Origin: Providencia huaxiensis
GTDB taxonomy: Bacteria > Pseudomonadota > Gammaproteobacteria > Enterobacterales > Enterobacteriaceae
Assembly: GCF_002843235.3 (NCBI RefSeq)
Contig: NZ_CP031123.2
Location: 1,984,001 to 2,048,000 of the forward strand
Direction of reading: 5' to 3'
Length of the DNA: 64,000 nucleotides
The notes under the pieces were generated by a model, which had not been told where the DNA came from, made no database searches, and saw only the letters and a list, made by a program, of their open reading frames with translations. The position numbers and the translations under genes were made by a program. Positions 44,535 to 54,961 of the stretch are shown here, piece after piece; positions within the stretch are counted from its first letter, which is position 1; each line of letters opens with the position of its first letter.

Positions 44535-47234
44535 ATGTACAAACAATCATTATTAAAACCAAACACGCTTTTTCGTATTTTCGCAGCATTTATTCTGTTG
44601 CTAATTGTGATGCTTTTTTTATCACTCTTTAATTACTATCAAGCATTGGTTCAAAGCCGTCAAACTAGCTTGAACAGCATGGCAAGTCGGTTAGCGTATC
44701 AAATCGAAGATTATCGTTATCAAGCAAGCCATATCTACAAAATTGCCAATGACAAATCTTCAGTGCCACCCACCGATAATCTCGCAGTGACTGGGATCCG
44801 CCATGATATTTTTTGGCTAAGTAGTGCAAACCAATCCATTGATGCCATTGTATTTGGTAATAATAAGCAAAGTAATAATGCTTTAGCGTCTAAACTTGCA
44901 AATTATATGGAGATTGTGTGGGGAGCCCGTAATGAATATAACTCCATGTATTATCTCAATGGCTTAGACAATACCTTAGTCTTAGTGACCACCCATTCAA
45001 TCCTTAAACCTGAGCTCCGTTTTAAAGAAAGTTATCTCACATTAACGGCTGAAGAAAAGCGTGCTGATATGTTGACTCAATCAACATTGTTAGATCGACG
45101 GGAAATAATTTCAAATATCCAAAAATACTCCCCCGATAACCTTTTTTACTATACTTATCGGTTAATGTTCAATTCACCAGGGCAGTTAACTAGCGTCATA
45201 TCCTTTGATATTTCTATCAACTCACTTATTCCACCAAGTTTAAATGGGAATTTTTTTACAATTAATGCACGCCCTTCAAGCACGGGCAGCAATGAATCTC
45301 ATTCAACTTGGTCTGGAACCAACCTCATTTTCTCCCATCCTATTGATGGGACTGGATATCAGCTTTATTACCATGTTTCATTAAAAAGTATTATTTTTAA
45401 TGTGGTTAGTTATAACTTATGGCTAATGACAGGCATGCTTATTATGATCTTATTCGCTTTACTGATCATGCTCTTTATTCGTAAGCGCCTTATTTCACCA
45501 AATACCAATATGTTGCAAGAGCTGAGTTTTAATGCCTCACTGACTAGCGATATTATCAGTCATATTTCATACGGTATTTTAGTTTATGACTTTAACACCA
45601 ACAAAAAGATCCTGAGCAATGACATTGCTAACCAATTATTACCTTCTATGGACCTTGTTCACATTAAAGAAATGGCGATTGAAAACCATGATGTGATTCA
45701 AGTTTCTATCGAGAATATTGTATATGAAGTTATACTTGTCGATAACATGTCAAAATCTAACACTGCCCTCTTTATTATTATGGACAAAGATAAAGAGGCG
45801 TTGACCCAAAAACGCCAAGAGTTAGCCAATCGCGAATACAAAAAAAATATTCACATGCGTAAAGTCGTATTTGAGAATATGTGCAGTGAAATATTACCTT
45901 CACTTATTAAAGTGGATAAGCAACTAACTAAATTATCCGAAATGGCTAATATAAATAACCGTGAGTTTATTTTAAAAATTGAAAGTCAGCTTTTCTATAT
46001 CAATCGTTGGTTTAAAAATATTAGCTTATTAAATCAGCTAGAATCCCAAGCTGAACCTATAAAAACTGAGAATGTTTCTATCAGTAACCTGGTTAGCCAA
46101 TTTTTGAAGCAAAATCTATCCCAGTGTAATAACAAAGGGTTAGCGCTTTATTTTCATAATAACGTTAATCCAGATTCGCTTATCGTGGCAAATCCTGATT
46201 ATTTAAAGCAATTAATGCAACTAATTTGGGATTATTCTATTGCAACAACCTCTTTTGGAAAAATTTCATTCACGCTATCTTATAACCCCAGTAAAAATAC
46301 AATCTTATTAAATATTAAAGACAGTGGAACTGGAGTAAGTAACCAAGAACTGAGTAATTTGCAAAGCCCCTTTACTGGGCAAATTTTGAACGCCTCTAAC
46401 TTTACACGTTCAGGTATAACGTTTTATTTATGTAAGTTACTGGTAAAAAAAATGAATGGTGTTTTTTCTATTCGCTCAAGTGATGCAATCGGTACTCATT
46501 ATGAAGTTACGCTTCCAGCAGCCAAAGAGATGCTTGCCAAAGAGTACCCTGCATTATTGGAGGATATTTGTATTCGTTTAAATATACATAATGCTGATAT
46601 TTCACGGATTGTGAGGAGCACATTAACAAATTATGGCGCGGAATATTTGGATTTAAGTGAGAGCTCCCCTCATACCAACTGGGATCTCTTAATAACTGAT
46701 AATAACGAGGAATGTTTTGAAAACATTGTTAAAGTAAATGGTTTCCTATCTGGAATCAATCAATTACAACCTCATTACATCGAAGCTAACTATAATTTTG
46801 CTGATGAATTAATTGATGCTATCTCATTACTGATCGAAAACGCAGACGATGAACATGGCCATTCTGATAATTTGATTTCACACCATGTTGATACTCAAGT
46901 GCTTTCACAGACCTCGAATGAATCAATAGAAAATGCAATTTTAAGTTATCAATTAGCGCTAGCAAATAGTGGATATCGAGATTTGTTCATCACAACAGTA
47001 CCGATAGATATTAATAAACTGTATAATAGTGAAAGTGTTGAGGATTTGACCGAATTGAAAAACACTGCACATCGTTTAAAAGGAGTTTTTGCTATGCTCG
47101 AATTTACTTATCTTCATAAGCTTTGTGAAGATTTGGAGCGTTACATAGCAGATGAAAACGGATTGGAAATAAAAAATTGCATTAGCATGCTGGATAATTC
47201 AGTCAAAAAACTAATGCCAGAAGGTAACCAATAA
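44535..47234 (+). CDS. rcsD: Rcs phosphorelay phosphotransferase RcsD
   Basis: RcsD relays phosphate from RcsC to RcsB in envelope-stress signalling. The 899-residue protein (E. coli 890) has membrane segments at about 13-35 and 293-315 around a periplasmic domain. A degenerate kinase-like region (about 450-670) follows, then the ABL region and a C-terminal HPt domain with His846 in NTAHRLKGVFAML. It is 1 bp upstream of rcsB. ompC and micF, which precede rcsD in E. coli, are not found here. Confidence 0.94.
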   Translation: MYKQSLLKPNTLFRIFAAFILLLIVMLFLSLFNYYQALVQSRQTSLNSMASRLAYQIEDYRYQASHIYKIANDKSSVPPTDNLAVTGIRHDIFWLSSANQSIDAIVFGNNKQSNNALASKLANYMEIVWGARNEYNSMYYLNGLDNTLVLVTTHSILKPELRFKESYLTLTAEEKRADMLTQSTLLDRREIISNIQKYSPDNLFYYTYRLMFNSPGQLTSVISFDISINSLIPPSLNGNFFTINARPSSTGSNESHSTWSGTNLIFSHPIDGTGYQLYYHVSLKSIIFNVVSYNLWLMTGMLIMILFALLIMLFIRKRLISPNTNMLQELSFNASLTSDIISHISYGILVYDFNTNKKILSNDIANQLLPSMDLVHIKEMAIENHDVIQVSIENIVYEVILVDNMSKSNTALFIIMDKDKEALTQKRQELANREYKKNIHMRKVVFENMCSEILPSLIKVDKQLTKLSEMANINNREFILKIESQLFYINRWFKNISLLNQLESQAEPIKTENVSISNLVSQFLKQNLSQCNNKGLALYFHNNVNPDSLIVANPDYLKQLMQLIWDYSIATTSFGKISFTLSYNPSKNTILLNIKDSGTGVSNQELSNLQSPFTGQILNASNFTRSGITFYLCKLLVKKMNGVFSIRSSDAIGTHYEVTLPAAKEMLAKEYPALLEDICIRLNIHNADISRIVRSTLTNYGAEYLDLSESSPHTNWDLLITDNNEECFENIVKVNGFLSGINQLQPHYIEANYNFADELIDAISLLIENADDEHGHSDNLISHHVDTQVLSQTSNESIENAILSYQLALANSGYRDLFITTVPIDINKLYNSESVEDLTELKNTAHRLKGVFAMLEFTYLHKLCEDLERYIADENGLEIKNCISMLDNSVKKLMPEGNQ

Positions 47235-47235
47235 T

Positions 47236-47886
47236 ATGAATAACCTAAATGTCATTGTTGCCGATGATCACCCTATCGTTCTTTTCGGCATCAGGAAATC
47301 ACTTGAACAAATTGAATGGGTGAATATCGTAGGGGAATTTGAGGACTCAACTTCTTTGATTAATAACTTAGCGCGTTTAAATGCGGATGTGCTAGTTACT
47401 GATTTATCAATGCCAGGTGATAAATATGGTGATGGTATTACTTTAATCAAATACATCAAACGGCATTATCCTGACCTATCAATCATTGTTCTCACAATGA
47501 ACAATAACCCGGCCATTCTTAGCGCAATTTTAGAGCTGGATATTGAAGGGATTGTGCTCAAACAAGGCGCACCTGCTGATTTACCTAAAGCGTTAGCGGC
47601 TTTACAAAAAGGTAAAAAATTCACACCCGAAAGCGTGAGCAAGCTGCTGGAAAAAGTCAATGCAAGCGGCTATGGCGACAAACGTTTATCACCAAAAGAA
47701 AGTGAAGTGCTACGTTTGTTTGCTGAAGGTTTTCTGGTCACTGAAATTGCAAAAAAACTTAACCGCAGTATAAAAACAATAAGTAGCCAGAAAAAATCAG
47801 CCATGCTGAAATTAGGCGTTGAAAATGATATAGCGCTACTGAATTACCTTTCTTCCGTCAGCATTGATAACTCGCCTTCAGAGTAA
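47236..47886 (+). CDS. rcsB: Rcs response regulator RcsB
   Basis: RcsB controls capsule, motility and division genes. The 216-residue length equals E. coli RcsB. The receiver has DDHP (residues 10-13), Asp56 in VTDLSMPGD and Lys109 in VLKQGA. The LuxR-type helix-turn-helix is LSPKESEVLRLFAEGFLVTEIAKKLNRSIKTIS. It is co-transcribed with rcsD. Confidence 0.97.
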   Translation: MNNLNVIVADDHPIVLFGIRKSLEQIEWVNIVGEFEDSTSLINNLARLNADVLVTDLSMPGDKYGDGITLIKYIKRHYPDLSIIVLTMNNNPAILSAILELDIEGIVLKQGAPADLPKALAALQKGKKFTPESVSKLLEKVNASGYGDKRLSPKESEVLRLFAEGFLVTEIAKKLNRSIKTISSQKKSAMLKLGVENDIALLNYLSSVSIDNSPSE

Positions 47887-47912
47887 TTTCATTTCGACTA
47901 CAAAAGTACACC

Positions 47913-47940
47913 AATAAAAACCCAACTATGGGTTTTTATT
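47913..47940. terminator. Bidirectional terminator between rcsB and rcsC
   Basis: AATAAAAACCC (47913-47923) pairs with GGGTTTTTATT (47930-47940) around AACTAT, giving A and T tracts on both strands. Confidence 0.85.
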
Positions 47941-47964
47941 TTTGTATCTATTTTTTAGCTACAC

Positions 47965-50808
47965 TTAACAATAGCGAGTCAAGGTCTCACGTAAAATTGC
48001 AATTGTTGTCGGTTTTGATAAACAATCATTCATCCCTGCATTAATACAACGTTGCTTTTCTTCTGCCATTGCATTAGCGGTTAATGCGATAATCGGTAAG
48101 TTGAACGCTAAACGTCGCAGTTCTTTGGCCAGCTGGTAACCATCCATATTTGGCATATTTACATCTGTTAAAATAATATCAACATGATGATTATCTAAAT
48201 ATTTCAATGCATCTAGCCCGTCTATCGCCGTGCCAGTAGTAAAGCCGATTGTCGCTAATTGCTCACTCAATAATACTCGGTTAATTGGATGATCATCAAC
48301 AATCAATACATGACATTCACCTAACGAATGGTCAACGACTAATGGTTGATTTGCCATACTATTTTTTTGTGATTGTTCACTTGTTTTCATGATGGCTTTA
48401 TCAATTAACATGGGTAATTTATCTAATTGATATGTATTATAAATCCATTGATTCTGTTTTACTTCATGGAGCTCGCCTGCATAACCACTTGATAGCTGGA
48501 TATGATGTTCGTAGGCTATCTCCTCAACATGCTCATAATCGGTTATTAGCAAATCATATCTTTGTGTTTTATCTATTGTGCTATGGCTAACAACTAAAAA
48601 TTGCTCATGACCTAACAGACGCAAAAGAAAATTCATTAAAAATTCATTTCGACACGAAATAGCAATGCGATAATGTGCACGATATTCTGGAATATTTTTC
48701 TTTGTATATTCTTGCCCATATAAAGGAATACGAATAGTAAATGAGCTACCAAGTCCAATCTGTGAAGTTACTTCAATATCACCATCCATGAGGTTAACCA
48801 GTTTTTCACAAATAGCTAAACCTAGGCCTGTTCCTTTATGACCCAAATTATTTTGCCCATAAACTTGAAAAAATGGATCAAATAACTGCATAACCACTGC
48901 CTGGGTCATTCCAATCCCTGAATCACGGATTTCTATCTTTAAATAGTTTTCATCTTTCCAAACATAAAGCAACACAAAACCTGATTCCGTAAACTTAATA
49001 CTATTATTTACAATATTAGAAATCACTTGTTGTAAACGAACTGGATCATTCAAAATGAGATCTGGGATGCTGGGTTCAATATAGGAATATAACGATATTT
49101 TTTTCTTAGTCACTAATGGCAAGTAGTTCGCTAATACAAACGCAAAAACTTCTCGACAATGAAACAATTTGCTTTCTATTTTCAATTGTTTAGATTCAAT
49201 TTTTGAAAAGTCTAAAATATCACTAATAATCTGTAATAAAAGCGATGATGAATTATCCATAGTTGAAACTAAGCGTGTTGCTTTCTCTGATAATTCATAA
49301 CGTTGTAGTAACTCTATATTACCAATAATTCCATATAATGGTGTTCTTAATTCATGGCTAACAGTCGCCAAAAACATTGATTTAGCATGGTTAGCTTGTT
49401 CAGCTGCATCGGCTACATCCTGCAGTGATTTTTCCATTTGCACACGAATGCTGATGTCAATTAATACACAAATAGCGACATCTTCATTTTGATATCGTGA
49501 GTTTACAAAGCTAATTTGCAAGTGTGTGCCGCTGGTTGTCACTACATCGATATAATTGCTCGTTTTCTGGCGGATGATTGTCAGTATTCGCTGTTTATCA
49601 TCATCATTTAATAACCGAAAATAGTCATGGGCTAATTCATTACTGAGAATATTACCGCCATCAGTCAATCTTAAAATAATGATACCAACAGGTGCTGATG
49701 CTACAATTTTATGGTTGAATTGCTCATGTTCCTCGAGCCGTATCGCGGTGTTTTCTGCAGGTTCAAGCATTTTCCGTTCAAGTAACCAAATTAAAAAGAA
49801 AATCAATCCCCCTGTAAAAATATTTAGGACAATACCGTAAAAGATAGCATTTTCTAAACTCGCTAATATTTCAGACGTCGCAATTGAAAAAATGACGGTA
49901 ATTTGAGAAGGTGCTAACCGTTTTTTGAAAATTAATTTTGAATAATCTGAGTTAAAACCAAAAAATGAAGGCTCAGAAATATTGAGCAGCGCTGAGCCTT
50001 TAGGATTGATATCTATAGGAGAATATAAAACAGGTTGGTTATAATCGTTAATTATCAATATTTCGATAGCTTTATTTCGGCGTATGTTAAATTGATTCAA
50101 ATTAATTGTACGCTCTAACCCAATAAATGCAGGCAGCATATTGTCGTGCTTGATTGCCTGAATTAAGTAAAGCTGCCCATAATCTGGCTGTACGCCATGC
50201 ATAATGGTAAATAATTTACGCTCTTTGCCTTGTAGCCTTAAACCTTGGTAAGTCCGTACGCTTTCGTAGCTGACTTTTTTTAGTATTTCGATATCCGATA
50301 TAGTAGATCGAATAGGATAATCCACCAGACAATAACTTTTCGAACCAACTAAAAAGACATGATTTAAAGCTTGAGGGGCAGCAATACTATCTTTCCAAAA
50401 ATAATTTAATTGCTCAAAAGCCTGCAAATAATTTTCCGCTCTATCCCTAAAATAATCACAATCTGTATTCGATGTTAATTTATAGAAAGAGTAATTAGAT
50501 GCGTTCGGTAATTCCAGAAACTTACTTGGAAGATTATTTTCATCTGTCGATTCTTGCAACTTTACTCTATATAGCTCAGTCATCGATTGAATCGAATTCA
50601 GCGTCGCTCCCGTTTGTTGAATATACGCTTGTATATTTTCATGCCCGGAATAGAACTGTTGACGGATATCAGATTTGTATTCATTAAACTGCGAGTAAAG
50701 GAAAAATAGAGTGATAAAAACGCCCATGCCCCACAACATCAAGCCGAGGATACGAAATAAATCCCGAGAAAGTCTAAGTGATGTTTTAAACGAGGGTAAA
50801 TATCTCAA
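47965..50808 (-). CDS. rcsC: Hybrid sensor kinase RcsC
   Basis: RcsC autophosphorylates and starts the Rcs relay when outer-membrane or peptidoglycan damage is signalled through RcsF and IgaA. The 947-residue protein (E. coli 949) has two membrane segments (about 20-41 and 315-340) and a PAS-like region. The H-box is VSHELRTPLYGIIGN, the ATPase has GIGMT and GTGLGLAI, and the C-terminal receiver has Asp882 in LTDVNMPNMDG. It converges on rcsB, as in E. coli. Confidence 0.95.
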   Translation of the reverse strand: MRYLPSFKTSLRLSRDLFRILGLMLWGMGVFITLFFLYSQFNEYKSDIRQQFYSGHENIQAYIQQTGATLNSIQSMTELYRVKLQESTDENNLPSKFLELPNASNYSFYKLTSNTDCDYFRDRAENYLQAFEQLNYFWKDSIAAPQALNHVFLVGSKSYCLVDYPIRSTISDIEILKKVSYESVRTYQGLRLQGKERKLFTIMHGVQPDYGQLYLIQAIKHDNMLPAFIGLERTINLNQFNIRRNKAIEILIINDYNQPVLYSPIDINPKGSALLNISEPSFFGFNSDYSKLIFKKRLAPSQITVIFSIATSEILASLENAIFYGIVLNIFTGGLIFFLIWLLERKMLEPAENTAIRLEEHEQFNHKIVASAPVGIIILRLTDGGNILSNELAHDYFRLLNDDDKQRILTIIRQKTSNYIDVVTTSGTHLQISFVNSRYQNEDVAICVLIDISIRVQMEKSLQDVADAAEQANHAKSMFLATVSHELRTPLYGIIGNIELLQRYELSEKATRLVSTMDNSSSLLLQIISDILDFSKIESKQLKIESKLFHCREVFAFVLANYLPLVTKKKISLYSYIEPSIPDLILNDPVRLQQVISNIVNNSIKFTESGFVLLYVWKDENYLKIEIRDSGIGMTQAVVMQLFDPFFQVYGQNNLGHKGTGLGLAICEKLVNLMDGDIEVTSQIGLGSSFTIRIPLYGQEYTKKNIPEYRAHYRIAISCRNEFLMNFLLRLLGHEQFLVVSHSTIDKTQRYDLLITDYEHVEEIAYEHHIQLSSGYAGELHEVKQNQWIYNTYQLDKLPMLIDKAIMKTSEQSQKNSMANQPLVVDHSLGECHVLIVDDHPINRVLLSEQLATIGFTTGTAIDGLDALKYLDNHHVDIILTDVNMPNMDGYQLAKELRRLAFNLPIIALTANAMAEEKQRCINAGMNDCLSKPTTIAILRETLTRYC

Positions 50809-50916
50809 GCGCTTTCCTGTACATTCGATACTATGACTGCTAATTATACTCGATTATATGATAAAAAAGCGACAAACATGAAAAGTAATAAAACAAAGAC
50901 ATTTAGGCTAGAAACT

Positions 50917-50945
50917 AAAACGGGCAGCTAATTATGCTGCCCGTT
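50917..50945 (-). terminator. Terminator after gyrA
   Basis: AACGGGCAGC and GCTGCCCGTT form a perfect 10-bp stem around a 7-nt loop. A T-rich tract follows on the minus strand. Confidence 0.8.
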
Positions 50946-50965
50946 CATTAAATTAAACGTCGTGA

Positions 50966-53581
50966 TTACTCTTGATCGTCGATACTTGCATCATCAACAC
51001 CATTTTCTTCAGTGTTTTCATTTGCATTTTCATCATCAATGTTTTCATCATCATCCGTTTCAGCAACGCGCTGCAAACCAACAACTTTTTCATCTTCAGC
51101 AGTTCTAATCAAGGTAACACCTTGAGTATTACGGCCAACGACGCTCACTTCAGACACGCGTGTACGCACTAATGTCCCTGCGTCTGTGATCATCATGATT
51201 TGGTCAGTTTCATCAACCTGAATCGCGCCAATTACATGCCCGTTTCGCTCACTCACTTTAATGGAGATAACCCCTTGAGTTGCACGAGACTTAGTTGGGT
51301 ACTCAGCTTCTTCAGTACGTTTACCGTATCCGTTTTCTGTCACCGTTAAGATATGCCCTTCACCACGTGGAATAATCAAAGAAACGACTTTGTCGTTATC
51401 CATTAATTTAATACCACGCACCCCTGTAGCAGTACGTCCCATTGGACGAACGGCATCTTCAGCGAAGCGCACAACTTTACCTTGAGCTGAAAACAGCATA
51501 ACTTCGTTTGAACCATCAGTTAAATCAACACCAATCAGCTCATCACCGTCATTCAAATTAACCGCAATGATACCTGCGCTTCTTGGACGGCTGAATTCTT
51601 GTAAAGGTGTTTTCTTAACGGTACCACTCGCAGTTGCCATAAAGACATTGTAACCCTCTTCGTACTCACGCACTGGCAAGATAGCTGTAATTCGCTCATC
51701 TTGTTCAAGTGGCAATAAGTTAACGATTGGGCGACCACGAGCACCACGGCTAGCCTCTGGTAATTGGTAAACTTTCATCCAATACAAGCGGCCACGGCTT
51801 GAGAAGCACAAAATGGTGTCATGCGTATTGGCCACTAAAAGGCGGTCAATAAAGTCTTCGTCTTTAGTTCGTGCTGCAGATTTACCTTTACCACCACGGC
51901 GCTGTGCTTCGTAATCAGACAGAGGCTGATATTTCACATAACCTTGATGCGATAATGTCACCACCACATCTTCTTGGTTGATCAAGTCTTCAATATTGAT
52001 ATCTGCAGTATTTTCAGTAATTTCTGTACGACGAGGGTCGTTATAAGTATCGCGAATAATTTCTAATTCTTCGCGGATCACTTCCATCAAACGTTCAGGA
52101 CTACGCAAAATAAACAGTAATGCTTCAATTTGTACTAGAAGCTCACGGTACTCTTCCAGTAATTTTTCATGCTCAAGACCCGTTAATTTTTGGAGACGTA
52201 AATCCAAAATAGCTTGAGCTTGTTGCTCAGTCAGGAAATATTGCCCTTCATGAACACCAAACTGGGGCTCTAACCACTCAGGACGAGCGGCATCATCACC
52301 CGCACGCTCTAACATTGCAGCGACATTGCCCAGATCCCAAGAACGTGCAATCAACCCTGCTTTCGCTTCTGCTGGCGTTGGTGCTTTACGGATCAGTTCA
52401 ATAATTGGGTCAATATTGGCAAGAGCAATTGCCAGTGCTTCAAGGATATGAGCACGATCACGCGCTTTGCGTAATTCGAAAATCGTACGACGAGTGACGA
52501 CTTCACGGCGGTGACGCACAAAAGCAGCAATGATATCTTTTAAATTCAGTATTTTCGGCTGCCCTTGGTGTAGAGCTACCATATTGATACCAAAAGAAAC
52601 TTGCAATTGGGTCAAGGAATATAAGTTGTTCAGTACAACTTCACCCACCGCATCGCGTTTGATTTCAATAACAATACGCATACCGTCTTTATCAGACTCG
52701 TCACGCAGTGCACTGATACCTTCAACACGCTTGTCTTTAACTAACTCAGCAATTTTTTCAATCAAGCGAGCTTTATTCACTTGATAAGGGATTTCGCTGA
52801 CAATAATGGTTTCGCGACCATTTTTCTCATCGACTTCCACTTCAGCGCTTGCACGGATATAGACCTTGCCACGCCCTGTGCGATACGCATCAATAATCCC
52901 ACGACGGCCATTAATAATAGCTGCGGTTGGGAAATCAGGCCCTGGAATGTGTTCCATTAAACCATCAATGCTGATGTCTTCGTCTTCTATATAGGCAAGA
53001 CAACCATTAATCACTTCCCCTAAATTGTGAGGTGGGATATTGGTTGCCATCCCAACAGCAATACCTGACGACCCATTAACCAAAAGGTTTGGGATTTTCG
53101 TTGGCATAACTTCAGGAATGTGCTCTGTTCCGTCATAGTTAGGAACGAAATCAACGGTTTCTTTTTCAAGGTCAGCAAGTAGTTCATGGGCAATTTTCGC
53201 CATACGGATTTCCGTATAACGCATTGCCGCTGCGGAGTCTCCGTCAACAGAACCGAAGTTTCCCTGACCATCAACCAGCATGTAACGCATTGAGAAAGGC
53301 TGAGCAAGACGAACGATTGTCTCGTAAACAGCGATATCACCATGTGGATGGTATTTACCGATGACGTCCCCAACAATACGGGCAGATTTTTTATAGGGTT
53401 TATTCCAATCATTTCCCAATACATTCATCGCATACAATACTCTGCGGTGTACTGGCTTCAGTCCATCTCGAACATCTGGAAGTGCACGGCCGACAATAAC
53501 GGACATTGCATAATCCAAATACGAACTTTTAAGCTCTTCTTCGATATTAACTGGTGTGATTTCTCTGGCAATCTCGCTCAT
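50966..53581 (-). CDS. gyrA: DNA gyrase subunit A with Ile at position 83
   Basis: GyrA breaks and rejoins DNA while GyrB uses ATP to introduce negative supercoils. The 871-residue protein starts [17 protein letters not shown]; an upstream extension of the frame is not coding. Active-site Tyr122 lies in AAMRYTEIR, the GyrA box QRRGGKGKS is present, and the C-terminal beta-pinwheel ends in an acidic tail. The quinolone-resistance region reads [10 protein letters not shown]. Residue 83, Ser in susceptible E. coli and Proteeae, is Ile (codon ATC at 53335-53333), and residue 87 is Glu, which is usual in Proteeae. Confidence 0.97.
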   Translation of the reverse strand: MSEIAREITPVNIEEELKSSYLDYAMSVIVGRALPDVRDGLKPVHRRVLYAMNVLGNDWNKPYKKSARIVGDVIGKYHPHGDIAVYETIVRLAQPFSMRYMLVDGQGNFGSVDGDSAAAMRYTEIRMAKIAHELLADLEKETVDFVPNYDGTEHIPEVMPTKIPNLLVNGSSGIAVGMATNIPPHNLGEVINGCLAYIEDEDISIDGLMEHIPGPDFPTAAIINGRRGIIDAYRTGRGKVYIRASAEVEVDEKNGRETIIVSEIPYQVNKARLIEKIAELVKDKRVEGISALRDESDKDGMRIVIEIKRDAVGEVVLNNLYSLTQLQVSFGINMVALHQGQPKILNLKDIIAAFVRHRREVVTRRTIFELRKARDRAHILEALAIALANIDPIIELIRKAPTPAEAKAGLIARSWDLGNVAAMLERAGDDAARPEWLEPQFGVHEGQYFLTEQQAQAILDLRLQKLTGLEHEKLLEEYRELLVQIEALLFILRSPERLMEVIREELEIIRDTYNDPRRTEITENTADINIEDLINQEDVVVTLSHQGYVKYQPLSDYEAQRRGGKGKSAARTKDEDFIDRLLVANTHDTILCFSSRGRLYWMKVYQLPEASRGARGRPIVNLLPLEQDERITAILPVREYEEGYNVFMATASGTVKKTPLQEFSRPRSAGIIAVNLNDGDELIGVDLTDGSNEVMLFSAQGKVVRFAEDAVRPMGRTATGVRGIKLMDNDKVVSLIIPRGEGHILTVTENGYGKRTEEAEYPTKSRATQGVISIKVSERNGHVIGAIQVDETDQIMMITDAGTLVRTRVSEVSVVGRNTQGVTLIRTAEDEKVVGLQRVAETDDDENIDDENANENTEENGVDDASIDDQE

Positions 53582-53880
53582 GGAACCACTGTCCCTCATA
53601 ACTTCGGATTCAAAGAGTAGAACTATACCACAATTCGCCAATTTAATAAAAATAAGAGACGGGTATTTGTCTTCCAAGCTATGTATAATAGCGGAAAATT
53701 AAGTTTATGTGTCCGAAACTTGACGGTTTATCAATTAATCACGGCAATAATTACATTATTGTTTATATTTTAGCCATCAATTCTTATCGGGCCACTATTT
53801 CCCCCCGACTTAACATAGTTTAAATATCACTATCGTTAATAGGCCTTCGGGTTATAGGTTAAAAATAGGAGCTTCTTTGT

Positions 53881-54603
53881 ATGAATGACACCCAAACCCC
53901 AACTTACCTCAACGTCGATAAGCAAGAAATTGAAAAATTTGAGTCCATTGCTTCACGTTGGTGGGACTTAGAAGGGGAGTTCGCCCCACTACACCGCATC
54001 AACCCATTACGCTTAGGTTATATTATGCAGCGTGTAGACGGCGTTTTTGGTAAAAAAATTCTTGATGTTGGCTGTGGTGGTGGCATTTTGTCCGAAAGTA
54101 TGGCGCGCGAAGGCGCGGAAGTGACTGGCCTTGATATGGGGGCAGATCCATTAATGGTTGCTCGCTTGCATTCTCTTGAGTCCGGCATTCCGGTTGAATA
54201 TGTACAAGAAACCGTTGAACAACACGCAGACAAGCACCCACAAGCCTATGATGTTGTGACCTGCATGGAGATGCTTGAACATGTTCCTGATCCTCAATCT
54301 GTCGTTAGAGCTTGCGCTAAATTAGTGAAACCTGGCGGGCATGTTATTTTTTCTACCATTAATCGCAACAAAAAGGCATGGTTGATGGCAGTGGTTGCTG
54401 CTGAATATGTGATGAAAATGGTTCCAAAAGGCACCCATGATGCGAATAAATTTATTCGCCCTTCTGAATTGATTAGCTGGATTGATGGAACACCATTGAA
54501 AGATAAACATATCATAGGGTTACACTATAACCCATTAACGGATAAGTTCTGGCTTGGGCCAAATGTTGATGTAAATTATATGTTGCATACAGTCAGTGAA
54601 TAA
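53881..54603 (+). CDS. ubiG: Ubiquinone biosynthesis O-methyltransferase UbiG
   Basis: UbiG performs both O-methylations in ubiquinone synthesis. The 240-residue protein (E. coli 240) has the SAM-binding motif [13 protein letters not shown] (near residue 60), EMLEHVPDP and FSTINRN. It is divergent from gyrA, as in E. coli. AGGAG lies 9 nt before the ATG. Confidence 0.96.
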   Translation: MNDTQTPTYLNVDKQEIEKFESIASRWWDLEGEFAPLHRINPLRLGYIMQRVDGVFGKKILDVGCGGGILSESMAREGAEVTGLDMGADPLMVARLHSLESGIPVEYVQETVEQHADKHPQAYDVVTCMEMLEHVPDPQSVVRACAKLVKPGGHVIFSTINRNKKAWLMAVVAAEYVMKMVPKGTHDANKFIRPSELISWIDGTPLKDKHIIGLHYNPLTDKFWLGPNVDVNYMLHTVSE

Positions 54604-54767
54604 TCACCTAGTCGTGAAAAGAATAAATCACAAGCAGTACGTTTAAGAAAGCAGCAAACGATCGCATTTTACAAAATTTATTTTAATCCTCATGTCGGAA
54701 GCATTTTTTTTATTAATGCCTTTTACCATGCAGCTTACCGACATGATCATTTTTCTTATCCAACCAG

Positions 54768-54776
54768 TTATCCACA
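54768..54776 (+). promoter_or_regulatory. DnaA box upstream of nrdA
   Basis: TTATCCACA is a perfect consensus DnaA box, 194 bp before nrdA. DnaA control of nrdAB is known in E. coli. Confidence 0.7.
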
Positions 54777-54816
54777 AGAACTCGCTAATTTGTTCACTTG
54801 ATAAAATCACACATTA

Positions 54817-54862
54817 ACATTATCTTGTTATGGTATTCTAAACAAACTACTACATATAGTGG
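54817..54862 (+). promoter_or_regulatory. Pair of NrdR boxes upstream of nrdA
   Basis: AACATTATCTTGTTA (54817-54831) and ACTACATATAGTGGT (54848-54862) both resemble the NrdR consensus. They are exactly 31 bp apart, about three helical turns, as in other nrd promoters. NrdR represses nrd operons when dATP is high. Confidence 0.65.
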
Positions 54863-54887
54863 TACAACAAAACATAACACAACTAGT

Positions 54888-54915
54888 CTCATGGCATTAC
54901 ACCATGAGCTTTTTT
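54888..54915 (+). terminator. Terminator-like hairpin inside the nrdA leader
   Basis: CTCATGG (54888-54894) pairs with CCATGAG (54902-54908), and T6 follows at 54910-54915. It lies between the NrdR boxes and the nrdA start, 46 bp before the ATG. It is either an attenuator or the end of a short transcript. Confidence 0.6.
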
Positions 54916-54961
54916 ATGTTTATTTTAAACTATTTGTAGTTCAACCAAGGTGTACTTGCTC

